This document shows, piece after piece, positions 15,396 to 25,322 of a stretch of 45,026 bases of DNA (its first letter is position 1; every line of letters begins with the position of its first letter). This DNA is from a virus. The notes beneath the pieces are model-generated. The model saw only the letters and a list, made by a program, of their open reading frames with translations. It did not search any database and was not told the origin of the DNA. A program made the translations under genes and the position numbers. Location: positions 1 through 45,026 of the IMG/VR virus record IMGVR_UViG_3300025759_000171. One strand, written 5' to 3'.

Positions 15396-16821
15396 AATCG
15401 GACAACTTGACGAATATGTTTCATCCCTTGCAAAGATGAACGTTCTCAACAAGAAAAACGCAAAATCAGCCAATCTCCTTAACATCCAATACAAAGCCAT
15501 GAACAAGATCTTTGGACCGTTTTTGGATCTGTTCGTCGATACCAAAAATATGTTTGAAACCGCTGCCGAAGTGGTTCCTAAATTCAACAAAGAGATGCAA
15601 GAGACTGGTGAAGCGGTTGAAACGGCTATGGGGCCAATCGGTTCATTCCTGAAAGCACTTCGCGTGATCAACACGGTTATGATCATGATATTGGGGATTT
15701 TTGCTGCGGTTGGAGCCGCGATATATTTGCTCGCATCTCATGTAGGCGAAGGCGCAGGTGATTTCGAGATCCTGAATAAAATTGGTGAGGCATCCAAAAA
15801 ATTGTTTGAGGCTATCGGTGATACTTTCGACGCCCTTATGGGAGCCTTTGGTGCTGTTGACTGGGGAGTTGTGAGCGGGATTGTCCTTGAAGGATTGCAG
15901 GGCATTTTTGACGCTTTAGGGATGGTTTTGATCATTTACATCACACTTTACACCGAGATAATTTTGGGGATTGGCAAAGTCATCGCAAAAATGGATGAAG
16001 CGGGTATGTTTCAAAGGATTGGGGATGCAATTGCTGTTTTATTGGGATCGTTTATGGTTGCCTTTGACCTAATTGCACAAGCAATTAGCGATACGGGATT
16101 AACATTCGAGGACATAATTGAAGGAATACAGGGTGCTGTTGACTACTTCGTTGGTTTTCTTTTCAGTAGCGGAATAATCGAATTCTTTGTTCAAGTGATT
16201 GAATTGGCCTCAACTGTTTGGGCTTTGATAGTCGTGATTTTTGGAGTCGTTGTGTCGTTATTCATCCGTGTGTGGGCGCAACTTGGCCCACCATTGGTTA
16301 ATTTTGTTAGAGCCGTGTTTGACTTTTTGGATCCAATAATTCGCATCATCACAGGAATTATCGGCGTCATCATTGATTTGGTCATGGGGTTGATCGGCTG
16401 GTTGTTGCCCTATTTTGAAACAGGAATGGGCGTCATTATGGATCTCTTGCAACCTGTCATTGATTTGATTACATGGCTGTTGGATGGCGTTTCAACAGTC
16501 TTGGACGGAGTAAGTGGGTTCTTTGGTGGAGCAGCAGATCTCATGGGATTCAGCGATGGAGGTGTTGCAAGTGGCCCTTCAAGTGGATACCCAGTTGCAC
16601 TCCACGGAACAGAAGCGGTTGTGCCTCTTCCTGATGGCAGAACCATCCCTGTTTCGATCAAAGGCGACATGGGTGGCGGTGGAAGCACAAACAACATCAC
16701 CATCAACGTTAGCGGAGGCGGAGGCAATGCAAAGGAAATTGCCAAGGCCGTGAGCGAAGAAGTAAGCAAGGTCATGAGGACGAAATCCCGTGGCAATTCA
16801 TATTCAAGGGGCGTGATTTGA
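15388..16821 (+). CDS. Tail tape measure protein
   Basis: 477 residues from GTG 15388. Long hydrophobic segments (for example near residues 90-115 and several between 170 and 360) alternate with amphipathic helices. The C-terminus has the typical tape-measure ending: Gly-rich GFSDGGVASGPSSGYPVALH then G-T-E-A-V-V-P-L-P-D-G, followed by NNITINVSGGGG and a basic tail. At about 0.15 nm per residue the tail would be roughly 70 nm. The start is unclear: GGTGA (15387-15391) is followed after five bases by ATC, exactly where other genes have ATG, so GTG 15388, an ATC start, or ATG 15436 are options. It overlaps the chaperone by 8 bases. Confidence 0.85.
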   Translation: MIEIGQLDEYVSSLAKMNVLNKKNAKSANLLNIQYKAMNKIFGPFLDLFVDTKNMFETAAEVVPKFNKEMQETGEAVETAMGPIGSFLKALRVINTVMIMILGIFAAVGAAIYLLASHVGEGAGDFEILNKIGEASKKLFEAIGDTFDALMGAFGAVDWGVVSGIVLEGLQGIFDALGMVLIIYITLYTEIILGIGKVIAKMDEAGMFQRIGDAIAVLLGSFMVAFDLIAQAISDTGLTFEDIIEGIQGAVDYFVGFLFSSGIIEFFVQVIELASTVWALIVVIFGVVVSLFIRVWAQLGPPLVNFVRAVFDFLDPIIRIITGIIGVIIDLVMGLIGWLLPYFETGMGVIMDLLQPVIDLITWLLDGVSTVLDGVSGFFGGAADLMGFSDGGVASGPSSGYPVALHGTEAVVPLPDGRTIPVSIKGDMGGGGSTNNITINVSGGGGNAKEIAKAVSEEVSKVMRTKSRGNSYSRGVI

Positions 16822-18071
16822 TGCCGAAGATTCAACTGATCCGTCGAGATGGAGGCGTCGTTGAATTGGAAGCGACCAACATTCAATTTTCCATTCAAAG
16901 AAACATCGTGGGGCCACACCCAATCCCTCTTTTGGCAACACGTGCTGCTCTCGATCTAAACACTCCAAGCCTCGCCATCACAGTTGAGGGAATAATCAGC
17001 GATGACGAAACCTCAACGCCTGGTGTTGGAGCAAACATGAGCATTGACCTGTCTCTTGCATTTGGTGCAGCGGGTGCAACTTCTTGGTGTGGTTCTTTGG
17101 ATCTCCTTTGGAGCCTCATGAAGGGCGAGATGGATAACGTGGTGATTACATTCCGCACCAAAGGGCAGATTGATGCAGGTTTGGGTGAAAACAATCAATT
17201 GGTTTTGAAGAACGGAAGTGCGTCAAATGTTGTTGCAACCACCAGTATTATTTATGCAGACATTTCCTCAACCACCAATACCAACACCGTTTCGACAGCA
17301 ATTCAAAACGCCTTAAACGCATCAAGCATAAAGGTCGATGGAGCAACCACGGCCTTCACTACTGTTTGCACCGTTTCAGCGAAGACAGGTCAAGCGGCAG
17401 CAATCTCCTTTCAAACCCAAAATGGATCGGCAGGGACATACACAAATGAATTGATTGAGATTCAAAATGATGTCGTAGGCGAATCAGGAAATGGTACGGT
17501 TTTGATCGAGAAGAGTTCTGTTGCTTCATCTCAATCATGGGAAAATCAATTCTTCGTATCCAATATGCGAGGTGGCGTGGATCCTGTCAAATTGACAAAG
17601 GGGGATAAGTTGCAAGATCTGTTGAACATGATTGTGAATCCAAGCGTCGGAGGAGCATTGGTGAGTCCACAGGTCTTAACAGGATCTATGATTGATTTGC
17701 CCGATTCTATCGCCTCAGTCGATTCTGCTCAATTTTTGAACATCGGTGAGATAAAAGCCGTGAAGAAATACATTGTTGGCATACGAATTCCATACGAAAC
17801 GCTTGCTGCATCGGTGAGTGGCAATCGAGAATTGCGACAATTCCTGATCCCTGCTGGACCTGGGACGGATGTGGCTGCAAGCACGAATGATCAGGTGTAC
17901 GATCCATTTGAAGTGGTGAATAACAAGACAGTCCGACCGAATCCATTCACAAACCAAGGTGTGGCTATACCTGCGGTAATAAGTACCTTTGACCCTGGAT
18001 ATGAGGCTGGTGATTCGGTTTGGACTTACTCTCTCACCATGCTCCCAGTTGAACAATTGATTGGGTTGTGA
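16821..18071 (+). CDS. Distal tail / tail-tip protein with inserted beta module
   Basis: 416 residues from ATG 16821, overlapping the tape measure stop as TGATG. Directly after the tape measure is the usual place of the distal tail protein (Dit-like) that starts the tail tip. The N-terminal 110 residues (IQLIRRDGGVVELEATNIQF) and the C-terminal strand-rich end (DSVWTYSLTMLPVEQLIGL) look like a split tube-like fold. The middle (about 120-255) is a Thr/Ser/Asn-rich module with an A-I-Q-N-A-L-N helix and an isolated strand series, resembling the insertion in the 9815 adaptor. Function beyond position is inference. Confidence 0.62.
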   Translation: MPKIQLIRRDGGVVELEATNIQFSIQRNIVGPHPIPLLATRAALDLNTPSLAITVEGIISDDETSTPGVGANMSIDLSLAFGAAGATSWCGSLDLLWSLMKGEMDNVVITFRTKGQIDAGLGENNQLVLKNGSASNVVATTSIIYADISSTTNTNTVSTAIQNALNASSIKVDGATTAFTTVCTVSAKTGQAAAISFQTQNGSAGTYTNELIEIQNDVVGESGNGTVLIEKSSVASSQSWENQFFVSNMRGGVDPVKLTKGDKLQDLLNMIVNPSVGGALVSPQVLTGSMIDLPDSIASVDSAQFLNIGEIKAVKKYIVGIRIPYETLAASVSGNRELRQFLIPAGPGTDVAASTNDQVYDPFEVVNNKTVRPNPFTNQGVAIPAVISTFDPGYEAGDSVWTYSLTMLPVEQLIGL

Positions 18072-18076
18072 GATCA

Positions 18077-20413
18077 ATGGCAATGCACACAATCCGTTCA
18101 AAGGCAATTCGATTCAATGGATTTACCGATGGAATCGTCGTCCCTACTGGTCAATTTAAGGAAAGTGGAATTAGCCTCCTAAGACCTGCGTATGGCGGTA
18201 CAACAGCAACAACAAAAAGCCACGCCACGAAGATTGGAAGGATTCATCTTCCAACTGAAAGCAATCCCTTAAACGCCATTTTAGGGCCATTCACAATTGA
18301 GGCATTTATTGTCCCAAATTATGGAGGGACTGTTGTTTCAAAACCAGGTTGCTTCTCTTTGGAAGTTGGCGATCCATTCAAGAATGCTCCCATCAAATTT
18401 AGCATTCATTGCATTGGTCGTGTCTTTACAGTTGCAACATCATTCGACGTCAATGTTCTCCTCGAATCACATTCGGGAACATACTCTGGAGGCCAGCACA
18501 AGCCAAATGACTTGACAGAGGGGGCGCAACCGTTGATGATGGTTTGCGCTCAATTTACGGGCGATGAGATGAAGGTCTTCGTGAACGGAAATTTGGTCGC
18601 CTCGTTAAATTTGATTGAAAACCGCATATTGGATAATGTTTCTTCGGATCTCTTCATTGGAGGCAGAGGCGGAGAGTATAGGGGCTTAATTGAAAGTGTT
18701 AGGATCTCAAGAGGCATAGTTGAGCCTTTGGTTCAGCCATTTGTGAACAACGATCAAACGATTGGTTTTTGGGATTTTAACGATGAAATCTCCTTGCCAA
18801 AATTCCACTTTTTCAACAATCGAAACGAAACAGCAGAGTCTCAAGGCAGAGATTCGTCAACCTATACCTCCCTGATTGAGACTCCAATGGTGATGCTCGG
18901 CTATGACTTTCAAAACATCAACGATTATGGGTACTTCAAAGTGTACGACCCTCCTGAACACGCCTCATCAAATGATGACAAATACACGGCACTTGAGAAG
19001 TTGGCGTCATACATCACGGGTCTTGATTTAATCGATGTCAAAAAACAAACATGGTACGCTACAAGCCTCAATGTGAATTCTGCTACATACGGAGGCTCAA
19101 CTGGATCTTTGGATTATTTGGCCTCTGATCGAATCAAGCAATCTTCATTGAATGCGGTTATCAATCAGTCAGGAACGCACCCCTTAACAGGTCTTACAAA
19201 AACCGCAACTGCACGTTTGGTTAATCTCACCAACGGAAACAACATCGCCACAGCAGTTGAATCCGATTTGGATCCAATGACAAACCCCATTGAGAGGGTA
19301 CGAATTATTTCCTTAGATTTTGCAAACAATCGAGTTGTTTGTCAATCGGTTCATTTGACAAATGATACGGGCGTGTCGGCCACCATCGAAAATCATCCAA
19401 AAGGCCAAGGCTTACTTTTTGACCATGCCGATGGAACTCCCATTTGGCTCACTTTGGGAAATGCTGATTTGATTGTTGACCCTGGAAACAAAAACACTTC
19501 GGCGGCAGTTGCAAATCAAGTGTCTCGACAAAAAGACGCTTTCACACGTGCAGAGTTCACTCAAGGACAACGCTTTGAAGATCGAAGTGGCAATCGGAAC
19601 ACAGCATATTTCACATCAGTTCAAAGCCGAATCACAACGGGTACTGCGGCTCTTACATCAATCAACCCTGAGCCAGATCCTCCAAAAGACAAGTTGCTAA
19701 TGTGGATTAACGCAGGGAGCATTACTGGTGTTTCCGATGGCGCAACATTAACTCATGTAGCGGATCAAAGTGGGAACCTATTTGGCCTTTATACGGTTGG
19801 CACATGGGTCTATGAGGCAAATAGTGCCTCCTTTAATTCAAAGCCAGCATTAAGGTGTACCTCCGCAGATGGTGCTTTGATCAATATAGGCACAAACGAT
19901 GGTGAATCAAAACAAATCACTCATACGGGTACTTCATTCACCGCCTTTTGGTTTGCAGCGGTGAATTACAATGCATCGTACAACACCGATCTCATTGGAC
20001 AAAACGGAGGCTCACCAAAAACATTCTTTGGGATTTCGGGGGCGTCAGGGAATTGGTTTTTCACGAACAATGGGACCACAACAACAAACGCTACATCCAC
20101 GGATTTGACAGTACCTGGCCTTTATTCAGCAACTTTTAATGCGGCAACAACAAACACGACTGTCCATTATCATTCAGCAACTGAAACCACTTTTGTCGCC
20201 AAAATCACAGGAACATTGAGTTTTGCAAATTCGCTTTTCACCATTTTTGGACGAGGGGCGTCATCGGATCCAGCGGCGAAAACAGGTACTGCAACGAACA
20301 AAGCAATTCAAAACACTCGCATCGCAGAGTTTCTGTTATACGAAAAGTCCATGACTGATGCTGAAAGGCAACAAGTGCAGGGGTACTTCCTCGACAAATA
20401 CACGGTGATATGA
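18077..20413 (+). CDS. Tail-tip protein with two LamG-like (concanavalin-fold) domains
   Basis: 778 residues if started at ATG 18077; GTG 18068 and ATG 18083 are alternatives and no strong binding site decides. The first LamG-like domain is at about residues 65-230, with typical segments GPFTIEAFIVPNYGG, DEMKVFVNGNLVASLNL and YRGLIESVRIS followed by G-F-W-D-F. The second is at about 530-778 (LLMWINAG...VADQSGNL...) and ends TRIAEFLLYEKSMTDAERQQ, a signature of sugar-binding jelly-roll domains. Between them lies an uncharacterised region. Such domains bind surface glycans, so it is a candidate host-recognition protein on the tail tip. It overlaps the next gene's start region (GGTGATATGATG). 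Confidence 0.75.
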   Translation: MAMHTIRSKAIRFNGFTDGIVVPTGQFKESGISLLRPAYGGTTATTKSHATKIGRIHLPTESNPLNAILGPFTIEAFIVPNYGGTVVSKPGCFSLEVGDPFKNAPIKFSIHCIGRVFTVATSFDVNVLLESHSGTYSGGQHKPNDLTEGAQPLMMVCAQFTGDEMKVFVNGNLVASLNLIENRILDNVSSDLFIGGRGGEYRGLIESVRISRGIVEPLVQPFVNNDQTIGFWDFNDEISLPKFHFFNNRNETAESQGRDSSTYTSLIETPMVMLGYDFQNINDYGYFKVYDPPEHASSNDDKYTALEKLASYITGLDLIDVKKQTWYATSLNVNSATYGGSTGSLDYLASDRIKQSSLNAVINQSGTHPLTGLTKTATARLVNLTNGNNIATAVESDLDPMTNPIERVRIISLDFANNRVVCQSVHLTNDTGVSATIENHPKGQGLLFDHADGTPIWLTLGNADLIVDPGNKNTSAAVANQVSRQKDAFTRAEFTQGQRFEDRSGNRNTAYFTSVQSRITTGTAALTSINPEPDPPKDKLLMWINAGSITGVSDGATLTHVADQSGNLFGLYTVGTWVYEANSASFNSKPALRCTSADGALINIGTNDGESKQITHTGTSFTAFWFAAVNYNASYNTDLIGQNGGSPKTFFGISGASGNWFFTNNGTTTTNATSTDLTVPGLYSATFNAATTNTTVHYHSATETTFVAKITGTLSFANSLFTIFGRGASSDPAAKTGTATNKAIQNTRIAEFLLYEKSMTDAERQQVQGYFLDKYTVI

Positions 20414-23400
20414 TGTCAACTCTCAACGATCCAACAGACGAAGGCTATGCTGGCATGGCAGGGATGACCGCTTACAACCACGTCGAAGGTGATTTCTTTT
20501 TGAGCAAGATGCCTCCATTTGACAATCAAGTGGTGAAGCAGACAATACAGGGCGTAGTTGACGAGTTTATTTTGAAAACGGATGAAATTGCTCTGCAATC
20601 CATATTCGCTGAGAATCAACCCGTGAGCATCACAGAAACAGTCTATTTTCATGAAACAACCAATGTGATCAATAAATCATTGACATCATACGCAACTGAT
20701 GCGTCAGGGAATCCCTTCAATCGAATTGTGATACAAGCAGGATCGGGAGAATACAATGCGTCCCTTGCAACAAACGTTTCGTCTTCCGTCCACGATGAAA
20801 TTGTGGCTTTGGCCGTGGAGGATGTCCGACCATTTATGATCAAAGGACTCGACATTGACCACGATGCAAATATCGTCAACGGGAAGCCAAAAAATGACGG
20901 TTATATTCGCCATTTGACTCCAAGTGAGGAGCCATTGATTGCTTCAATAAAGTCGCCAAGCATACTGACCACAAATGGGGGTCCGAGTCGAATTTTGGTG
21001 TATTATGATGCTATTGATCTCACAGGTGAAGTTGTGGCAGGTACAGGCTTGCCAAAGAGCGATTTTAATACAATCATGGATGACTATTACTCTGGTACAA
21101 AGAAGGCATACTTGGTTGTGCAGAAAACCGTACCTGCTGCATCCACGGTATTTTCAATTGGCGGGACTCCTCGAACCCTATCCGATATACTCCTCAAGCC
21201 TTACGCATCCCCTCCAGGGACTCCCTCCGATGTTCAACTTGAGATCACCTCAGCAGGAGGCTTGATTAGCATCCCTGCGTCAAATTTCAAACGTCCAATG
21301 AAGTCTCATGCATTGAAATCCTATGGGCAAGGTGGACGCATGGACTCGCCGTACATTGATGTAAGCGATTGCTTGATCTCAATGAAAAATTCAATACTTG
21401 GTTATGGTCGCCCACGGGCAATTGACAACCCCAACATTCCCGATCAAACATCTAATCCTTCACACCATGTTATGGTGATCACTCCTTCAACTGGAACTGA
21501 CTTAAAGCAACACAATTCAACAAAACAAACACCCGCTGGCCTTTCGAGGGCAAGTCTTCAAGTGTTCAATGTGATTGATAACACCCTGTCATTGAATGAA
21601 AACCTTGTTTTGGCATTGCCAGCAAATCGGAATCGATATGCAGTTTTCGACGATTTTACAACTTCTGCGAATTCAGTCAACCCCTCATTGATTACGATTG
21701 AAATCGCTCTTTTGTCTGGTCGAGCGGAGCAATTCAATGTCCAAGTCAAGGGCGACGAGGCAGAATTGGAGATACGAGGTCGATCAAAGTTGATGGACTT
21801 TTCAAACAAACAGGTTGACAGAGATCTCAACTTGGGTGAAGCCATACCAATCAAAGAGATTGGTGATTTAGGGACTCCGACCACCACGCTATCATTGGGT
21901 GGATTAGGTCAAGGTGGAATTGATGCAAGACCCATTTGGGACGAACACCGCAACTTGACAGGATGGAAGGATCGAATCGTTGGGACTGGAAATCCCTCTG
22001 TTCGCAATGATAAACAAACATCAACCCACTATGCCTCCACCAGGGCTTTGACAGAGATTCCCTTGTTCCCCTCAATGTTCTATGATGTGGAAAAAATACA
22101 TGGCGAGGGGAAAGAATTGCCCCATCCAAGTGGAATGGATTTTACAATGACAGTTGACGCAACCATGACCGCAATGAATCGCCCTCAAATGCAGCACATT
22201 GAAGGCAAAAATGCAATTGATTGGGGCATGAGGGATGTTGTTTCAGCAATACGGCTAAATCAGGATGTCTCCTTACTCATGTCCCATGTCAATTCATATG
22301 CCATACGCTGTCAACATTCGATAATTCAAGGCGTGATCACAGGGCATAACTTGACCCTTGGAACAACGAACTCCTACATTCAACTCGATGATGTTGAGGC
22401 TTTTGAAAATGAAGCAGGTTTAAGCATTGGCGGATCTGGCGTTTTGGATCAACCATGTTTTATCACCATTGGTGAAGGCATCATTACTGAGGATGCGGGG
22501 CAAGAACACGTGTCGCACTACATGATGAGAATACACAAGATCGACACAGGCACAAATCGAATTTACCCAAATTTGGCTTACGTGAGGACCGCTGGAGGGG
22601 ATTCTCCTGTGCGTACCTTTGATACAACTGCGTCAACAAGAGCCGATGCTCATATTTTTGTTGGAGCAGTTGTGATGATGGGCGGGATTATAGCAAATTC
22701 AAATCTCCACGCCAATGCTCCAAATTACAATGCAGCAGTTCCTACAACAGAGGGCATTCGAGATGCTGTTCGTGCGTGTTTAGGAGGCAATCCAGTTAAT
22801 ATCATGCATTACCCAAATTCACATCAATCTCCGCTCGCTAAGGAGTTGGTTTTGATCTTCAATGATCGAGTCAGTATGTCTGGTCTTGAATTTGACATTT
22901 ACAATGAATTTGGAGGGAAGAACGATGTTTATGCAAGGCTTCCAATTGAATGCATCCCCTATTTTGCAGGGTTGAAAGGAAAACATTCGGATGGATCGGC
23001 CTTAGATTATGTGATGCCTCAACAGATTCGATTTCGAGACATTGCCCTCAAATCGCAAGGTTTCAAAGATTGTGTTGATGAGGTGATTCGCACAATAAAC
23101 ATGAGCGGTCATCCTAAAGCAAAGAACAGTATCGGAAAAAGCGCATATGAAACGTTCCTTCAAAGCATTTTCAATTCAGGATCTCATTATGGATATGTTC
23201 GTGCCTTCTTGGGAAGTGAAGTGGAATCTAAGGACGGAGAGAAAGGATTGTCCATCGTGATCCATAGCACCGTACCTGGTGCTGCTGGCCGCAACTTTGC
23301 AGTATGGTTTGAGAACAGAAGTTCGTACCCTTACAGGCCAATTCAAGCATTTGGTTTTGGTGGCCTCTTGGCACAAAATAGTCGAACATATGGGGCAAAT

Positions 23401-25317
23401 TCGTTTGCTGCCCCCATGCCGATTGGATCGGATGGAGAAACATATGTCCCAATCACCACATTTACAGGCGCACCTCATGGTCGGACCATTCAATGGGGGT
23501 CAATTCTTTACAGCAATGTTGATGATGTGAGATCATACGATGGCGTCGGCCAACGCTATAAAGCGCAAACAACCAATTTAGGGGCAACTGGAAATGCATA
23601 CGGGAGTTATTCAACCAATGTCATTTCAAAGATCAATGTTGACATTGGAGTTATCGATTACATGGCTCGATCCAACATACTCGCAAGCCAAACGAATTCA
23701 GATACGCCAATCATCATACGAATGAATGGGAAATTAGCAACTGTTGGCTCTGTTGGGCCGATCATATCGGAGATGACAATTGTGTCGCTCGAAAACGTTA
23801 GGCCATACGAAGACGCAAAGAAGTTCTATGATGCCCTCTTTGACAATGCAGGAGCCGAGATCATTGGTCTTGAAGTTGAATTTTTGAATCCTTTGATGGA
23901 CAAGGACGGCATAATTTTCTTCGGAGGAGGGCATACTGGCGTTGTCTTTGACATTAGCGATGGCACAGATCGGGATTATTCATTGGATTATGATCATCAT
24001 TTGGCAATAGGTCCAACTGGTTTCAGCGGTTTTCAAAACGTTGGTGATTTCCAAGGCGCATCAGCCGTCCTTGATTTTACCGATCTTCGCAATGAAGACA
24101 CAATAAACGATAACACATTCCGTGGGTTCCATCATCGAGATGAATTGGATGCAAATGGTTCCCCCAATGGGATATGTAGGATGTATGTGCGATGTGTTGA
24201 CCACGCAGTACCTGGTGAGGCTTTTGGTGCAGGAGCATTTACTCAAGACAACACACAATGGCGAGAAGACCTTTACAATCGAAAGGTTCGCCTCACAACA
24301 ACTGGATTTAGCGCATCAACCGCATCAATAACCGATAACATTGAGATTACAGGATCATCATTAACACTCGCCGCAAAGTCATGGTGGCATGAAGATGTTG
24401 TGGCTCTTTTCAATAACAACGGGGGTACGATAGAAGCGGAACACGGAGAAGTCAAATCGTTTGATCCTCGATCTTCAGGGACAACGGGGTGGGGTATTTC
24501 TGCGGTGATGAAACCAGGAACGGATTTAACCCATTTCACGGGACCGATATTGCATGGGATTTTCAATGCTGGAACAACTCAGGGCTATCCATGGGGGCTG
24601 CACGTTGCTGGTCAACCCCCAGTAGGTGCAGATCAAGAAATTACAGTTGCACTTTCAAGAGGAACAGGACTTGGCTTTGGACTTCCAGTCGATGCAAAAG
24701 TATTGGTTCCACAGTCCATGCCAAGCGCAGGAATCAAAGTCAAAACAAATGGATGGACATTTGTGATGATGGGGATCCACGCAGGTGGGGAAACCTACTG
24801 CTACATTGGGAATACGGTCGGAATTACAAACCCCGCAGATCCTGGTGGTGCGATGGCTCCAGGCATTCACGATTTGACTCAGTTCATTGCAAATGTTGCA
24901 GATCAAAATTATGGCGTTGCAGCAACTGGTCCGAACAAAAGAAACACATTCGATACACAATCGAATGGCTATGGGGGCGGTGTTGCCGATCATCCTGATG
25001 TACCTGCTGCGTTGCAAACGATTCGAGACTTGGATATGGCTACAATCGGATGCGCTTTGATCGGTGCGCCTCATGTCAACTTCTTAGGTCCAGAGACAAC
25101 ACAGGGAGGACACCCATGCCCTCCATTTACGGGATATTTCAGCGGTATGCTCTCAGGAGCAAGCACATATGGAACCGTTGATGCGGCGGGTGCGACTGGT
25201 ACGAATTCAGCAGGGCCAATCCATTTTGCTGGCTTTTTGTCCGAAGTCGCTTTATGGAAGCGGGGGATCACATTTACTGAGGCGAGTACCCTGTGGGCTG
25301 GCCGATCCATTTGGTGA
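20413..25317 (+). CDS. Giant tail-tip protein with C-terminal LamG-like domain
   Basis: 1634 residues from ATG 20413, overlapping the upstream stop as TGATG, with GGTGA at 20404-20408. Nearly all of it is beta-rich, Gly/Asn/Thr-rich sequence without a recognised catalytic motif. Residues from about 1312 to the end look like a LamG/concanavalin-type domain (GWGISAVMKPGTDLTHFTGP, then TNGWTFVMMGIHAGGETYCY and finally FAGFLSEVALWKRGITFTEA). It ends with Trp and stop TGG-TGA, which also supplies the next binding site. Together with its two large neighbours it probably forms the tail fibre/baseplate assembly that contacts the host; the precise part is not resolvable. Confidence 0.72.
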   Translation: MSTLNDPTDEGYAGMAGMTAYNHVEGDFFLSKMPPFDNQVVKQTIQGVVDEFILKTDEIALQSIFAENQPVSITETVYFHETTNVINKSLTSYATDASGNPFNRIVIQAGSGEYNASLATNVSSSVHDEIVALAVEDVRPFMIKGLDIDHDANIVNGKPKNDGYIRHLTPSEEPLIASIKSPSILTTNGGPSRILVYYDAIDLTGEVVAGTGLPKSDFNTIMDDYYSGTKKAYLVVQKTVPAASTVFSIGGTPRTLSDILLKPYASPPGTPSDVQLEITSAGGLISIPASNFKRPMKSHALKSYGQGGRMDSPYIDVSDCLISMKNSILGYGRPRAIDNPNIPDQTSNPSHHVMVITPSTGTDLKQHNSTKQTPAGLSRASLQVFNVIDNTLSLNENLVLALPANRNRYAVFDDFTTSANSVNPSLITIEIALLSGRAEQFNVQVKGDEAELEIRGRSKLMDFSNKQVDRDLNLGEAIPIKEIGDLGTPTTTLSLGGLGQGGIDARPIWDEHRNLTGWKDRIVGTGNPSVRNDKQTSTHYASTRALTEIPLFPSMFYDVEKIHGEGKELPHPSGMDFTMTVDATMTAMNRPQMQHIEGKNAIDWGMRDVVSAIRLNQDVSLLMSHVNSYAIRCQHSIIQGVITGHNLTLGTTNSYIQLDDVEAFENEAGLSIGGSGVLDQPCFITIGEGIITEDAGQEHVSHYMMRIHKIDTGTNRIYPNLAYVRTAGGDSPVRTFDTTASTRADAHIFVGAVVMMGGIIANSNLHANAPNYNAAVPTTEGIRDAVRACLGGNPVNIMHYPNSHQSPLAKELVLIFNDRVSMSGLEFDIYNEFGGKNDVYARLPIECIPYFAGLKGKHSDGSALDYVMPQQIRFRDIALKSQGFKDCVDEVIRTINMSGHPKAKNSIGKSAYETFLQSIFNSGSHYGYVRAFLGSEVESKDGEKGLSIVIHSTVPGAAGRNFAVWFENRSSYPYRPIQAFGFGGLLAQNSRTYGANSFAAPMPIGSDGETYVPITTFTGAPHGRTIQWGSILYSNVDDVRSYDGVGQRYKAQTTNLGATGNAYGSYSTNVISKINVDIGVIDYMARSNILASQTNSDTPIIIRMNGKLATVGSVGPIISEMTIVSLENVRPYEDAKKFYDALFDNAGAEIIGLEVEFLNPLMDKDGIIFFGGGHTGVVFDISDGTDRDYSLDYDHHLAIGPTGFSGFQNVGDFQGASAVLDFTDLRNEDTINDNTFRGFHHRDELDANGSPNGICRMYVRCVDHAVPGEAFGAGAFTQDNTQWREDLYNRKVRLTTTGFSASTASITDNIEITGSSLTLAAKSWWHEDVVALFNNNGGTIEAEHGEVKSFDPRSSGTTGWGISAVMKPGTDLTHFTGPILHGIFNAGTTQGYPWGLHVAGQPPVGADQEITVALSRGTGLGFGLPVDAKVLVPQSMPSAGIKVKTNGWTFVMMGIHAGGETYCYIGNTVGITNPADPGGAMAPGIHDLTQFIANVADQNYGVAATGPNKRNTFDTQSNGYGGGVADHPDVPAALQTIRDLDMATIGCALIGAPHVNFLGPETTQGGHPCPPFTGYFSGMLSGASTYGTVDAAGATGTNSAGPIHFAGFLSEVALWKRGITFTEASTLWAGRSIW

Positions 25318-25322
25318 TGTAA

